From assembly GCA_029009095.1 (NCBI GenBank), contig JAQXJT010000042.1, forward strand, positions 1 to 44,930: 44,930 nucleotides of DNA, given 5' to 3'. Both the position numbers and the translations under genes were made by a program. The notes under the pieces were generated by a model. That model worked only from the letters and a program-made list of their open reading frames with translations. It was not told the DNA's origin and searched no databases. The stretch is from a bacterium. Lineage in GTDB: Bacteria; Bacillota; Clostridia; Oscillospirales; Oscillospiraceae. Shown piece by piece: positions 43,395 to 44,930 of the stretch (positions within the stretch are counted from its first letter, which is position 1; each line of letters starts with the position of its first letter).

Positions 43395-43431
43395 CCCACC
43401 GCATTGTGTGCACCAGCCACAATGCGGTGGG
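43395..43431. terminator. Strong hairpin at the leader-distal end of the CRISPR array
   Basis: CCCACCGCATTGTG and CACAATGCGGTGGG are perfect 14-bp arms with a 9-base loop, 9 bases outside the last repeat. On the minus strand it follows the array, where it could terminate the pre-crRNA; the T run is poor. Confidence 0.5.
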
Positions 43432-43440
43432 ATTGTTCAG

Positions 43441-44930
43441 TTTCAAACCTCGCTTCCTGCGTGAGGGGCGACCTGTCAGTTCTAAGGTTTCCACCATGTT
43501 GACAAATTTCAATTCACACCCCTGCGTGAGGGGCGACGCCGCTAAAAACATAGATTGTGCCGCATACTTACTCATTTCAATTCACGCCCCTGCGTGAGGG
43601 GCGACAAACGAGCCAACGCAAAGAAACGGGCGAGAATTATTTCAATTCACGCCCCTGCGTGAGGGGCGACCAAGGCTGTATACCAAGACTTTGGCGCTCA
43701 TACGATTTCAATTCACGCCCCTGCGTGAGGGGCGACATATGCGGGACACATTTTTGCGCTGCGGGTTTGAGATTTCAATTCACGCCCCTGCGTGAGGGGC
43801 GACGATATATTTCAACCTCTGACCCTACCGGTATATCTATTTCAATTCACGCCCCTGCGTGAGGGGCGACTCCGTCCTCTCCCTTCTTCAGTCCCAGCGG
43901 CAGCCATTTCAATTCACGCCCCTGCGTGAGGGGCGACAGGCAGAGCCAGAGGATTTCGCATCCCCCATCTATTTCAATTCACGCCCCTGCGTGAGGGGCG
44001 ACTTTTACCGCTTTGACGATGGTAGGCGAAGAGTATTTCAATTCACGCCCCTGCGTGAGGGGCGACGTCACGGGTGGTGATTCTGCCGAAGCTCTCGATA
44101 TTTCAATTCACGCCCCTGCGTGAGGGGCGACGATGGAGGTTAACACCTACATCTTTTTTTGCCGGGATAGAATTTCAATTCACGCCCCTGCGTGAGGGGC
44201 GACTTACAAAACTCGATACCAAGGCCCTGCGCGAGATATTTCAATTCACGCCCCTGCGTGAGGGGCGACGTGCTCTCTGCGCCCTCCACTCCGGGGGGAG
44301 TATCAATTTCAATTCACGCCCCTGCGTGAGGGGCGACAAGATCCGGGAGACCGCTTTTGCAGCGGATGAAGATTTCAATTCACGCCCCTGCGTGAGGGGC
44401 GACACAAAGGTTTTCGCCATCTCTCCAGGCGTGGCAATATTTCAATTCACGCCCCTGCGTGAGGGGCGACATGGCCGGGTGGATCAGTTGCGAGTACATC
44501 ATCGTATTTCAATTCACGCCCCTGCGTGAGGGGCGACGATAAAGGTAAGTGTATGTGGTGCCAGTTCTATATTTCAATTCACGCCCCTGCGTGAGGGGCG
44601 ACATGGTGGAGAGGAAGTCACCCACCACAGTCTTCAATTTCAATTCACGCCCCTGCGTGAGGGGCGACCTGTCTTTATTCTGTGCTTCATCAATTCAATA
44701 TAATTTCAATTCACGCCCCTGCGTGAGGGGCGACTTGTAGTTACTCACCATCTTACTGGAGAATCCCTCGCCACATTTCAATTCACGCCCCTGCGTGAGG
44801 GGCGACCAGCGGTGCTGACGGCTGGTCTCTGCTTACTCCCATTTCAATTCACGCCCCTGCGTGAGGGGCGACAAGAGAGCTGTGCAGTCGGCGTCAAATG
44901 TCATTATTTCAATTCACGCCCCTGCGTGAG
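43441..44930 (-). CRISPR. CRISPR array, type I-C style repeat, 22 spacers visible
   Basis: Twenty-three repeats of 32 bp are seen: a degenerate one at 43441-43472, twenty-one full ones from 43506 to 44872, and one cut by the window end (44906 on). On the plus strand the repeat begins ATTTCAATTCACG and ends GTGAGGGGCGAC. The reverse orientation (GTCGCCCC ... GAATTGAAAT) is the form typical of type I-C, with a hairpin (CCCCTCACGCAGGGG) and the ATTGAAAY handle. The array is therefore read leftward on the minus strand, and the worn repeat at 43441 is the old end. Spacers are 32-36 bp, with two of 40 (44132-44171, 44735-44774). The repeat at 43506 has one A for G. No cas gene is inside the window. 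Confidence 0.98.

Noticed and set aside
43557-44740. Plus-strand frames with repeated FNSRPCVRGD or FQFTPLREGR segments
   Set aside because: These are translations of the 32-bp CRISPR repeat, not a repeat protein.

Overview
The window reads as chromosome of a GC-rich, low-motility-type Clostridia (Bacillota), most like a gut Oscillospiraceae relative. This is inferred from gene content, not from a marker gene: type III glutamine synthetase, the Gram-positive lipid II amidation pair MurT/GatD, PlsY, strong GGAGG ribosome sites, GTG/TTG starts, and consensus TTGACA/TATAAT-like promoters with 17-bp spacers. No rRNA, tRNA or complete insertion sequence was found.

Layout. 1-1.1 kb: 3' part of a more AT-rich Sel1-repeat gene, then 0.4 kb of noncoding DNA with hairpins. 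1.4-3.0 kb: ArsR-type regulator and a split chromate transporter pair. 3.1-8.6 kb: TrkH, TrkA, a 60-aa membrane peptide, KdpD and KdpE, with no KdpFABC pump present. 8.8-11.9 kb (minus): NADP-type glutamate dehydrogenase and a 505-aa protein I do not recognise. 12.0-18.1 kb (minus): a cobalamin riboswitch with its own promoter and intrinsic terminator, a CGGC-domain protein, and a complete Nik/Opp-type ABC transporter; together a good candidate for cobalt (or corrinoid precursor) uptake. 18.0-19.6 kb: a polyprenyl-phosphate sugar transferase whose unusual tail contains the promoter of the riboswitch operon.

19.7-34.3 kb: a LysR regulator divergent from glnN, followed by nine plus-strand genes that make or spend glutamine and aspartate: glnN, asnB, purA, glmS, purB, guaA, pyrG, murT, gatD. 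With gdhA at 10 kb this puts ammonium assimilation beside most of its main nitrogen consumers (nucleotides, amino sugars, peptidoglycan). The asnB gene appears to have an ATA codon where its ATG should be.

34.4-43.0 kb: a minus-strand operon (DUF2975-like membrane protein, small XRE regulator, secreted protein) with twin 19-bp palindromes at its promoter, then a YfcE-type phosphodiesterase, a GNAT acetyltransferase, an HD-GYP membrane protein, a DUF3298-like lipoprotein behind a 31-bp inverted repeat, dapF and plsY. 43.0-43.4 kb: a probable recombinase remnant. 43.4 kb to the window end: a CRISPR array with a type I-C style repeat, read on the minus strand, with its worn leader-distal end inside the window. 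The leader and any cas genes would lie to the right, outside it.
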